The notes under the pieces are model-generated. The model was not told the DNA's origin and did no database searches. It saw only the letters and a list, made by a program, of their open reading frames with translations. 45,351 bases of DNA. It comes from Candidatus Aphodousia gallistercoris (GTDB lineage: Bacteria > Pseudomonadota > Gammaproteobacteria > Burkholderiales > Burkholderiaceae_F). This document shows, piece after piece, positions 9,013 to 16,129 of the stretch. The DNA lies in assembly GCA_018714185.1 (NCBI GenBank), contig DVNT01000022.1:1-45351 (forward strand), in the 5' to 3' direction. The position numbers were made by a program, and so were the translations under genes. The first letter of the stretch is position 1. Each line of letters starts with the position of its first letter.

Positions 9013-9969
9013 ATGCGTTTGGGTCTTACTCTTCAGGAAACATACGTTCTGATTCTGGCCGTTTTGGTCCTTTTAGCAACCATCGGAACCGCGTACAGCC
9101 AGTGGGCCTTGCGTAAAGCCACCTCAACCGAACAGATCGATCGCATCCAAGCCGTCAGCTCGCGGGTGAAAACCGGCTGGTGGTTGATTTTGATCTTTAC
9201 GATGGCTTTTTGGGCCGGACAGACGGTCTTGCTGATTATTTTTGCCATTATTTCCTTTTTTACATTCCGGGAATTTGTCGCCCTGACGCCGACAAAAGCA
9301 AGTGACCATTGGGCCTTGGTTATCTCCTTTTACGTTGTCATTCCGCTGCAATATATTCTCATCGGATTAGACCAAAATTCGCTCTTTACGCTATTTATTC
9401 CAGTATACCTATTCCTGCTGCTGCCGATTTTAATGTCGGTCAGAAAAGACAACGACCTTTTTCTGGACCGCGTAGCCAAGGTCCAGTGGGGGCTGATGCT
9501 AAGCGTGTACTGCGTGAGCCACGCACCGGCCTTGATGAATTTTGACATTCAGCGTTTCGGCTCGAGCCCGTCGCTATTGCTGCTGTTTTTCCTGCTGATT
9601 GTTTTCTTGGGCGATCTTTTTGTTGTCATGGCAAGCTCTTACTTTGGAGGTAAGCCTTTGCGCGACAATCCGCACAAAACGACCAAGGGTATTGCCGTAG
9701 GGGCGCTCATCGCGATTTTGGTGGGTTACGGGCTTTTCTGGATGACGCCGTTTCGCTCTTGGCAAGCGCTTATCATGTCCATCGTGATCGTTGTCTCCGG
9801 ACTCATGGGCGATGTGGTGATTTCATCGGTCAAGCGCTCCTTGGGAAGCCGCTTCATGGACGGAGACCGATACATCGGTCGAGGCACCTTGGAGCGCCTG
9901 GCTCCGCTTATGTTTGCCGCGCCGGTTTACTACCACATCACGCAAGCCTACTTCCGGGCCATGTGGTAA
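9013..9969 (+). CDS. CdsA-like phosphatidate cytidylyltransferase family membrane protein
   Basis: Polytopic membrane protein of 318 residues with about eight hydrophobic segments. The C-terminal block SSVKRSLGSRFMDGDRYIGR corresponds to the CDP-diglyceride synthase signature region (S-x-x-KR...K-D), in a form that diverges from housekeeping CdsA. It looks like the YnbB-type branch often found beside a PlsC-like gene. By family it would make a CDP-activated lipid from CTP and a phosphatidate-like substrate. The ATG overlaps the end region of the upstream acyltransferase (TAA-C-ATG), and a terminator follows 24 nt after the stop. The essential cdsA is presumably elsewhere in the genome. Confidence 0.82.
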   Translation: MRLGLTLQETYVLILAVLVLLATIGTAYSQWALRKATSTEQIDRIQAVSSRVKTGWWLILIFTMAFWAGQTVLLIIFAIISFFTFREFVALTPTKASDHWALVISFYVVIPLQYILIGLDQNSLFTLFIPVYLFLLLPILMSVRKDNDLFLDRVAKVQWGLMLSVYCVSHAPALMNFDIQRFGSSPSLLLLFFLLIVFLGDLFVVMASSYFGGKPLRDNPHKTTKGIAVGALIAILVGYGLFWMTPFRSWQALIMSIVIVVSGLMGDVVISSVKRSLGSRFMDGDRYIGRGTLERLAPLMFAAPVYYHITQAYFRAMW

Positions 9970-9993
9970 AAAACCGCTTCTTAAGCCATGCCG

Positions 9994-10018
9994 AGCCCCT
10001 TGGAAAAGGGGCTTTTTC
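9994..10018 (+). terminator. Terminator of the acyltransferase/CdsA-like operon
   Basis: AGCCCCTT pairs with AAGGGGCT and is followed by TTTTTCTT. This is a compact GC-rich hairpin with a T-run, 24 nt downstream of the CdsA-like stop. It isolates hydG from upstream transcription. Confidence 0.85.
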
Positions 10019-10056
10019 TTGCCTCTCTCAAGGGATACCTATTTAGAGATACTAAA

Positions 10057-10070
10057 TTGGTATATATCAA
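10057..10070 (+). promoter_or_regulatory. FNR-like box upstream of hydG
   Basis: TTGGT-ATAT-ATCAA matches the FNR consensus TTGAT-N4-ATCAA at 9 of 10 defined positions. It is centred 111 nt before the hydG ATG, in an AT-rich leader after a terminator. TTGACC at 10096 and TACACT at 10125 are candidate promoter elements, but their spacing is poor, so no transcription start can be fixed. Control by oxygen would fit a gene for an oxygen-sensitive pathway. Confidence 0.5.
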
Positions 10071-10174
10071 TACAACCCTTGATTTTACTAGCTTTTTGAC
10101 CTATCACTTTGGAATAAACTCGTGTACACTTCCGAGCAAATCGCCCCTTTTTCAGATTCATTACGGAGCCATTT

Positions 10175-11596
10175 ATGCAATACAATCCCGCTTCCCGAGT
10201 GGCAGAAGAATTCATTAACGATGAAGAAATTCAAGCAACGCTGCGCTATGCCGATGAGCACAAAAGCGACCGCGAACTCATCGAAAAGCTCATAGAACAA
10301 GCGGCCGCTTTTAAAGGCCTGTCCCATCGCGAGGCTGCCGTTTTACTAGCCTGCGACCAAGCCGACCTCAACGAAAAAATTTTTGCGACAGCAAAAAAAG
10401 TCAAGGAGCACATCTACGGCAACCGTATCGTGCTTTTTGCCCCGCTATACCTCTCCAACTACTGCGTTAACACCTGCACCTACTGCCCGTACCACGCAAA
10501 AAATAAACACATTGTCCGCAAAAAACTCACTCAAGAACAAATCGAGCGGGAAGTCATTGCCCTGCAAGATATGGGGCACAAGCGGTTGCTGCTTGAAGCC
10601 GGCGAACACCCGCGCTACAACCCGATCGAATACATCCTTGAATGCATTCATACCATCTATTCGATCAAGCACAAAAACGGAGCCATCCGCCGCGTCAACA
10701 TCAACATTGCGGCAACGACCGTTGAAAATTACCGCAAGCTGCACGAAGCCGGCATCGGCACCTACCAGCTTTTCCAAGAAACCTACAACAAGAAAGAATA
10801 CGAACTCTTGCACCCGAAGGGACCCAAGAGCGACTATGCCTACCACACCGAAGCCATGGACCGCGCCCAAGAAGGCGGCATTGACGACGTGGGCTTGGGC
10901 GTGCTGTTCGGCTTGAGCCTGTATCGCTACGACTTTGTCGGGCTGCTTATGCACGCCGAGCATCTTGAAGCCGTCTGGAGCGTCGGCCCGCACACGATCA
11001 GCGTGCCGCGCATCTGCCCGGCCGATGACGTTGACCCGAGCACCTTCAGTAACGCCGTGCCGGACGACCTGTTTCTTAAAATCGTGGCGCTTATTCGCTT
11101 GGCAGTGCCTTATACCGGCATGATTATCTCGACCCGAGAATCGGCCCGCGTTCGCGGCAAATGCCTTGAAATGGGCGTCTCCCAAATTAGCGGCGGCTCG
11201 CGCACGAGCGTGGGCGGCTACGTCATTGAGGAAGAAAAGGAAGAAAATTCCGCCCAATTTGAAACCAGTGACCGTCGCACGTTGGATGAAGTCGTTAAAT
11301 GGCTTTTGGACGGAGGGTATCTCCCGAGCTGGTGCACGGCCTGCTATCGAGCCGGCCGAACGGGCGACCGTTTCATGTCGCTTGCCAAAACCGGCGAAAT
11401 TGCCACCTACTGCCAAGCCAACGCCTTAATGACGCTTAAAGAATACTGTGAAGACTATGCCCGTCCGGCAACGCGTGAAGCGGCTCGGCACGTAATCGAA
11501 GCCGAGTTGCCGAAGATCCCGCATGAGAAGATTCGCAAAGCCTCTGTCATTCGTTTACAAAAGATTGAAGAAGGCGAACGGGACTTCCGCTTCTAG
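10175..11596 (+). CDS. hydG: [FeFe]-hydrogenase maturase HydG (radical SAM tyrosine lyase)
   Basis: HydG cleaves tyrosine to p-cresol and dehydroglycine and supplies the CO and CN ligands, as an iron synthon, for the [FeFe]-hydrogenase H-cluster. The radical SAM motif CX3CX2C is at Cys97, Cys101 and Cys104. The C-terminal motif CX2CX22C is at Cys387, Cys390 and Cys413; it binds the auxiliary cluster and separates HydG from the related thiamine enzyme ThiH, which lacks it. The length of 473 residues is normal for HydG. GGAG precedes the ATG. The gene stands alone: it has terminators on both sides, an FNR-like box upstream, and no hydE, hydF or hydrogenase gene anywhere in the window. Base composition looks like the neighbours, so recent transfer is not obvious. 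Confidence 0.94.
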   Translation: MQYNPASRVAEEFINDEEIQATLRYADEHKSDRELIEKLIEQAAAFKGLSHREAAVLLACDQADLNEKIFATAKKVKEHIYGNRIVLFAPLYLSNYCVNTCTYCPYHAKNKHIVRKKLTQEQIEREVIALQDMGHKRLLLEAGEHPRYNPIEYILECIHTIYSIKHKNGAIRRVNINIAATTVENYRKLHEAGIGTYQLFQETYNKKEYELLHPKGPKSDYAYHTEAMDRAQEGGIDDVGLGVLFGLSLYRYDFVGLLMHAEHLEAVWSVGPHTISVPRICPADDVDPSTFSNAVPDDLFLKIVALIRLAVPYTGMIISTRESARVRGKCLEMGVSQISGGSRTSVGGYVIEEEKEENSAQFETSDRRTLDEVVKWLLDGGYLPSWCTACYRAGRTGDRFMSLAKTGEIATYCQANALMTLKEYCEDYARPATREAARHVIEAELPKIPHEKIRKASVIRLQKIEEGERDFRF

Positions 11597-11616
11597 CATT
11601 CGCATCTCTCCCGCGA

Positions 11617-11650
11617 GAAGGTCGCCTTGGTCCGGCGACCTTCTTGTCTT
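11617..11650 (+). terminator. Terminator of hydG
   Basis: GAAGGTCGCC (11617-11626) pairs with GGCGACCTTC (11634-11643), followed by TTGTCTTT. It lies about 20 nt after the hydG stop. Confidence 0.8.
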
Positions 11651-11655
11651 TGTAC

Positions 11656-11686
11656 ACAAAAAAATGTCCCGAACAATGCCGGGACA
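11656..11686 (-). terminator. Terminator of the dcuC-abgA-marR operon
   Basis: On the minus strand TGTCCCG and CGGGACA form a 7 bp stem followed by a run of seven T. It is 25 nt beyond the marR stop codon and faces the hydG terminator. Confidence 0.85.
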
Positions 11687-11710
11687 CGAAAGCATGCGGC
11701 TGGCAGCGAG

Positions 11711-12244
11711 CTAGCGCAAACCGTTTAGGTTAAGCGACTGCTGCTGTTGCAAGATCAGGCGTTTTAATAGCGAAGCCAACTCACGCTGCTCCTCGGGACT
11801 TAATCCCGAGGCAATTTGCCGCTCGACCTCCACGTGCGATGTCACGGCCTGCAGCGTTATTTCCTTGCCTTTTTCCGTCGCCTTAAGAATCACGCCGCGC
11901 CGATCATTCGGATCGGGAAGGCGCACCAACAGCCCTTTTTCCTCCAACTTGCGAATCCGGTTGGACAATCCCCCTGAAGTAATCAAAATTTTCGTTTGAA
12001 GGATCTTCGGCGTGATATTTTCTTCCGGATTGCGTGTAAGAACGGCCAACACTTCAAATTCGCCCCGATTCAGATCGTAGCGAGCCAGATTGATTGCCAC
12101 GCGGCGCTCGACGTAATAGCTCATGCGAACCAAGCGTGCGACCACCGAAATCGGCTCCGTTTGCAACTGAGGAACTTGGGCTTTCCATTCCTCTTCCAAT
12201 GAATCGACAAAATCCCTAAGCTGTTGGTTGGCGACTTCACTCAC
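11711..12244 (-). CDS. MarR-family transcriptional regulator
   Basis: Winged-helix regulator of 177 residues. The helix-turn-helix is at about 76-104 (ITPKILQTKILITSGGLSNR), followed by the typical wing DPNDRRG at 111-117. The N-terminal extension of about 30 residues and the C-terminal helices would form the dimer interface. The start is GTG at 12244, only 2 nt after the abgA stop, with GGGAG lying inside the end of abgA; this makes it the last gene of the dcuC-abgA-marR operon. MarR proteins usually repress their own operon and a divergent gene and are released by a small ligand. The paired palindromes at 15022-15067 are the obvious candidate operator; that link is inferred. Confidence 0.9.
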   Translation of the reverse strand: MSEVANQQLRDFVDSLEEEWKAQVPQLQTEPISVVARLVRMSYYVERRVAINLARYDLNRGEFEVLAVLTRNPEENITPKILQTKILITSGGLSNRIRKLEEKGLLVRLPDPNDRRGVILKATEKGKEITLQAVTSHVEVERQIASGLSPEEQRELASLLKRLILQQQQSLNLNGLR

Positions 12245-12246
12245 AA

Positions 12247-13530
12247 TTAAGCTCCCATATGCTTGATAACAAGATTGCGATAGATGTCGAACATTTCGCC
12301 TAAGCGCTTTTCTTCAAAATCAAACTTGGCCTGATGGTGGCCTGCCTTCAAGTCGGAACCGACAACAAGGTAGCCCCCCATTCCGCCCTTTCTTTGAACG
12401 CGCTTAATCAAAACGGTGGCATCATCACTACCGTTAAAATTCATCGTTGGACTAACCTTATCACAATAACGGGCCTTCGTCGCGGCCTCTTCGATATTCT
12501 TTTGCACTTCGATGTCGGGCACAAAATCAATGGCTTCGCCCATGATTTCATACTCGGACTGGCAACCGAACATCGCCGCGGCCCCTTCGACGCGCATCTT
12601 GGCTTCTTCAAACATGCAGGTATTGATTGCTTCGGTTTCACCGCGCACTTCCACTTGCATTTCGGCAGTAGAGGCAATCACGTTACGGCCTTCGCCGGCA
12701 CGCATGTAGCCCACATTGACGCGGGTCATGCCCGAACCGTGGCGAGGCAAGGCCATCAAGGCAAGCGAAGCCGTCGAAGCGGCCATTAACGCATTGCGGC
12801 CCACTTCCGGCTGCATGCCTGCATGAGAAGCCGTACCCTTGAAGCGAAAGTCAACCTTGGTGGTGCAGAGGAACTTTTCCGGCGCCGAGACCACTTCACC
12901 GCCGGGAATATCGCAACCCAAGTGGCCGCAATACAGGTAGTTGATATCGTCCAAAATGCCGCTTTCAGCCAAGGGACGGGCTCCGCGCACCCCTTCTTCG
13001 GCCGGTTGGAAAATGAGTTTGACCGTGCCGCAAAGCTTATCGCGGTTGGCATTGAGCCAGCTCGCCAAGCCCATCATCACCGCTTGATGGCCGTCATGGC
13101 CGCAAGCATGCATGTAGCCGGGATTCTTCGAAGCAAAACCTTCCTTGTTGGGAATATGTTCCGGGTCGGATGTTTCCGTTACCGGAACGCAATCCAATTC
13201 GCAGCGAAAACCGATCACCGGACCGGGACGCCCCGTTTCCAAAATCCCGACTACGCCTGTAACGCCGTTTAAGCGCTGCAGGATTTCTTCGCTGACACCC
13301 TTTTCTTTAGCTGCTTTCAAGCCGGCTTCGATTTGGCTCTTTTTCGCTCCGCGAATAAAGTCTTCGTTGATCACTTCGCGGCCGCAAAGCACCTTAAAGC
13401 CCTGCCGGGTCAAATGTTCAATCACGCGGGCGCTGGAAACGAATTCCGCCCAACCGGGCTCCGGCCAAGCGTGAACCTCACGACGCTTTCCGATAAGCCA
13501 CTCTTCATTAATCGGTTCTAGGTATGCCAT
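12247..13530 (-). CDS. M20-family amidohydrolase, AbgA-like (aminobenzoyl-glutamate hydrolase type)
   Basis: Cytoplasmic metallohydrolase of 427 residues, matching E. coli AbgA along its length (about 436). AbgA with AbgB splits p-aminobenzoyl-glutamate, a folate breakdown product. The di-metal site is seen in MHACGHDGH (His141, Cys143, His145, Asp146) and QPAEEG (Glu178-Glu179), with a dimerisation-domain motif TASHAGMQPEVGRNAL. The Cys in the metal loop is usual for the amidohydrolase branch of M20. No AbgB-type partner gene is present. AGGAGGTG lies just before the ATG. It sits between dcuC (36 nt upstream) and marR (2 nt downstream), so the carrier probably imports its substrate. Other acyl-amino acids are possible substrates. 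Confidence 0.88.
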   Translation of the reverse strand: MAYLEPINEEWLIGKRREVHAWPEPGWAEFVSSARVIEHLTRQGFKVLCGREVINEDFIRGAKKSQIEAGLKAAKEKGVSEEILQRLNGVTGVVGILETGRPGPVIGFRCELDCVPVTETSDPEHIPNKEGFASKNPGYMHACGHDGHQAVMMGLASWLNANRDKLCGTVKLIFQPAEEGVRGARPLAESGILDDINYLYCGHLGCDIPGGEVVSAPEKFLCTTKVDFRFKGTASHAGMQPEVGRNALMAASTASLALMALPRHGSGMTRVNVGYMRAGEGRNVIASTAEMQVEVRGETEAINTCMFEEAKMRVEGAAAMFGCQSEYEIMGEAIDFVPDIEVQKNIEEAATKARYCDKVSPTMNFNGSDDATVLIKRVQRKGGMGGYLVVGSDLKAGHHQAKFDFEEKRLGEMFDIYRNLVIKHMGA

Positions 13531-13566
13531 TGTGCACCTCCTGTGTCTAAAACACCTCTTACTATA

Positions 13567-14931
13567 TTACACGTATCGCAAGAACGAAATAAGCATAACG
13601 CTCACATAGCCGGCCAAAATCGGTACCGACGTACGCTTGACGATCACCAACGGGTTGGCTTTCACTACCGCCGCAACGATAATCATCACGGCCGCAACCG
13701 GCGAGACGGAACGAATCAAGTTCGACGTACATTGCATCGGCAGCGCAATCATAATCGGGTCAATGCCGGCCTTGTCGGCAATTTGGGGAATGAGCTCAAT
13801 GAAACTATAAAAGACCGCATTGCCCGAGCCGCTGATAAAGGTAATGAGCGCCGTGATGCCTGAGAAAGCAAACATCAAGCCGGTGCTCGCATTTTCCACG
13901 CCCGCAATCGAGTTGGAAATCATGTCGATCATGCCCATGGCGCGCAAGCCGGCCACCATGGTCGAGGCCGCCACAATCAAAACGACAACTTGGGAAAAGC
14001 CTTCGCCCATGCCCTTGAAGAAAAGGTTGGCATCCTTGATGTTGCTCTTGACATTACCCTTGCGGGCGAGCTGGCAAACAAAAGCCAAGATAAACGAGAA
14101 AATCGTAATTTCAACCAAACCCACTTTGACGTGCTTGAAACAGGCCCAGAAGAAAATCGTCAAAAACAGAGGCAGCACCGGGAAAATCGCATACCAAACG
14201 GGGGCATCGACTTCATGTTGGGCAATACGGCTTTCATCAAACTCGGCTGCCGCGCCTCCCTTGTCTTTGCCGTCGAGGTACTTTTGCCAGAAATAGTGGG
14301 CGATACCCATAATAATCAAGGCCGGAATCGTAATCGGAGCATGGTGATAGACCACATAGTCGACAACGTGCTCAAATCCCAAAACGCGGGCGGCAACCAC
14401 GTTGTCTCCGCCTAATGGCGTGGGAACGATCGTGGCGGTCGTTGCAATGACGCCGGCCGCGGTAAGCGGAGACATCTTAGCGGCCCGCAACACCGGATAC
14501 AGCGTCGCCATCAAAATCACCGCCAAGGATGAAGCGCTCGGGATGATAATCGAAAGCAATGTACCCACCCAGAATACGAGCGGCACCAAAATATAAGGGG
14601 AGCGAATGTGCGATAAAGGCTTGCTCAGCACACGAATCACCATATCGTTGGCTCCGATGTGGCTCATGTAGGCGGCAAAGCCAAATAGCGTCAAGATGAT
14701 GAGACCGGCATTGGAATATTGGCTCACGAACAGGTCTTTAATCGCCTTAAAAGGATCCACCCACGATAAGCCCGAAGCGGCCTTGGCTCCCAGAACCGGG
14801 TGGCCCATAACCACCGCCACAAACATAAGAACAAGGCCGGCTGCAAACAAAACGACCTTGGCATCGTAATTCTTGGCAATTGCCCAACCTGCAATCACCA
14901 GGGCAACTACACAGATAATCATCTCTAGCAT
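13567..14931 (-). CDS. dcuC: DcuC-family anaerobic carrier
   Basis: Polytopic inner-membrane carrier of 454 residues, near the 461 of E. coli DcuC. Family blocks are recognisable: GFAAYMSHIGANDMV, MGIAHYFWQKYLDGK, SGSGNAVFYSFIELIP and VKRTSVPILAGY. Classical DcuC exchanges or exports C4-dicarboxylates such as succinate during anaerobic growth. Here it leads an operon with an AbgA-like amidohydrolase and a MarR regulator, which suggests a different or wider substrate, for example an acyl-amino acid; that is inference. GGAG precedes the ATG. The gene is divergent from eamA across a 172 nt control region holding two palindromic sites. Confidence 0.88.
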   Translation of the reverse strand: MLEMIICVVALVIAGWAIAKNYDAKVVLFAAGLVLMFVAVVMGHPVLGAKAASGLSWVDPFKAIKDLFVSQYSNAGLIILTLFGFAAYMSHIGANDMVIRVLSKPLSHIRSPYILVPLVFWVGTLLSIIIPSASSLAVILMATLYPVLRAAKMSPLTAAGVIATTATIVPTPLGGDNVVAARVLGFEHVVDYVVYHHAPITIPALIIMGIAHYFWQKYLDGKDKGGAAAEFDESRIAQHEVDAPVWYAIFPVLPLFLTIFFWACFKHVKVGLVEITIFSFILAFVCQLARKGNVKSNIKDANLFFKGMGEGFSQVVVLIVAASTMVAGLRAMGMIDMISNSIAGVENASTGLMFAFSGITALITFISGSGNAVFYSFIELIPQIADKAGIDPIMIALPMQCTSNLIRSVSPVAAVMIIVAAVVKANPLVIVKRTSVPILAGYVSVMLISFLRYV

Positions 14932-15021
14932 TGACTGACTCCGTTGACTAAGAGAGTAAAAATGGAAAAATCGCCCAATTTACATGAGCGACGCACAAAG
15001 TGACAAGACCTTCAGCGCACT

Positions 15022-15067
15022 TTCTTATGAAAATATCTTTCCTTAAAGTATCTTCTTATGAAGATAC
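15022..15067. promoter_or_regulatory. Paired palindromic operator between dcuC and eamA
   Basis: The core TTCTTATGAA occurs at 15022-15031 and again at 15053-15062, exactly 31 bp apart, about three helical turns. The second copy sits in a perfect palindrome, GTATCTTC-TTAT-GAAGATAC (15048-15067); the first is the shorter TTTC-TTAT-GAAA (15021-15032). The right site ends 2 nt before the extended -10 of eamA, where a bound repressor would block RNA polymerase. The MarR protein encoded at 11711-12244 is the likely binder. Confidence 0.7.
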
Positions 15068-15069
15068 AT

Positions 15070-15078
15070 TGCTATAAT
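15070..15078 (+). promoter_or_regulatory. Extended -10 promoter of eamA
   Basis: TGC-TATAAT is a perfect -10 hexamer with a TGn extension. No good -35 is found at 16-18 bp, which is common for extended -10 promoters. The palindromic operator lies directly upstream, and transcription would start near 15085, about 19 nt before the ATG. Confidence 0.65.
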
Positions 15079-15103
15079 ACAGCAAAACTTTTAGGTATCT
15101 CAT

Positions 15104-16027
15104 ATGAATCAGCGTTTTTCCTTACTCGGTATGGCCTTGGCTGCCGTAGCGGCCATTTTATGGGGAACGGCCGGCACTGCCCAAAGCTTCATTGCGGGCG
15201 GCTTAAACTCTTATTGGGTCGCCGCCTTGCGCCTGGTGTTTGCGGTCTGCTTTTTCTGGCCGCTACTTTTTTTAACGGGAAAATCCGCCGCGGAACCCGG
15301 TGCCTCGCACTCGCCTATCCCCTACCCGGCTCTTGTCGTTTTAGCCGGCTTTTGCATGGCCGGATTTAACCTGTGTTTTTTCAATGCCGTCAAAATCGCC
15401 GGCATTGCTTTGGGTTCCTGCACAATTATCGGATCGGCTCCGATTTGGGCCGGCCTGATTGAAACCGTTTTCTACAAAAAGCGCCCGAGCCCGGCCTGGC
15501 TTATCGGCATCGGCATTGCCATTGCCGGCGGCGTCTGGATGGCGGTTTCCCAGGCCCGGGACATTACCGTCAACCCGTGGGGGCTGCTGCTATGCTTGAT
15601 CACCGGTCTCTTTTACGCCTCCTACTCTATCTTGGCTAAAGAGCTCGTCAAGCTCACGACGCCGGTGCGGGCCACTGCCCACTCCTTTACGGTTGCCGTG
15701 ATCATCGCAGCACCAGCGGCTTGGCTTATCACCGGCACGCCGACACTTCAATTGCACGACTTGCTCGTAGTTGCCTACTTGGGCGTCATCGTCACCGGCG
15801 TAGCTTATCTTCTCTACGGTACGGCACTGAAAACGACTAGCGTCTCCACCTGCGTTGCCCTGGGCTTGCTCGAACCGGTTACGGCCTTTGTTCTGGCCAT
15901 CGTGGTCGTCCGTGAGGCGGTTAACAACTGGGCCGTGCTCGGCCTGGTTGCCATCCTCTTCGGACTCTTTCTTGTGCTGCGCTCCGAACGGCAAAGCCGC
16001 GTCTCAGAAAATCAGGAAATTGTTTGA
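15104..16027 (+). CDS. EamA/DMT-superfamily transporter
   Basis: Inner-membrane protein of 307 residues with about ten hydrophobic segments arranged as two EamA repeats, the first at about 9-145 and the second at about 155-295. The first repeat has the usual WGTAGTAQ-type motif in helix 1 and the second has YASYSILAKE. Members mostly export amino acids, drugs or other metabolites. It is divergent from the dcuC-abgA-marR operon, shares its operator region, and is followed by a second abgA paralogue. That context suggests it handles the product or substrate of these amidohydrolases. The start ATG at 15104 has TAGGT 8 nt upstream; the longer overlapping frame at 15058 is unsupported. Confidence 0.88.
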   Translation: MNQRFSLLGMALAAVAAILWGTAGTAQSFIAGGLNSYWVAALRLVFAVCFFWPLLFLTGKSAAEPGASHSPIPYPALVVLAGFCMAGFNLCFFNAVKIAGIALGSCTIIGSAPIWAGLIETVFYKKRPSPAWLIGIGIAIAGGVWMAVSQARDITVNPWGLLLCLITGLFYASYSILAKELVKLTTPVRATAHSFTVAVIIAAPAAWLITGTPTLQLHDLLVVAYLGVIVTGVAYLLYGTALKTTSVSTCVALGLLEPVTAFVLAIVVVREAVNNWAVLGLVAILFGLFLVLRSERQSRVSENQEIV

Positions 16028-16061
16028 TTTAAAGCTAAAACAAAGAGTTAACTTATCGTTA

Positions 16062-16087
16062 TTGCCGCGCAATATCTGCACTACAAT
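16062..16087 (+). promoter_or_regulatory. Candidate promoter of the second abgA-like gene
   Basis: TACAAT (16082-16087) is a good -10 in the gap between eamA and the second amidohydrolase. The -35 is weak. TTGC-CGC-GCAA (16062-16072) is a short palindrome at the -35 position. The twin operator motif of the dcuC/eamA region is not repeated here. Confidence 0.35.
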
Positions 16088-16129
16088 GAAAGAGTAACCG
16101 TTAGGTTTTTACCGAAAGGAGTTAAAAAC

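Noticed and set aside
10445-11416. 323-codon minus-strand frame opposite hydG
   Set aside because: HydG motifs on the plus strand are complete; the opposite frame has no family signature.
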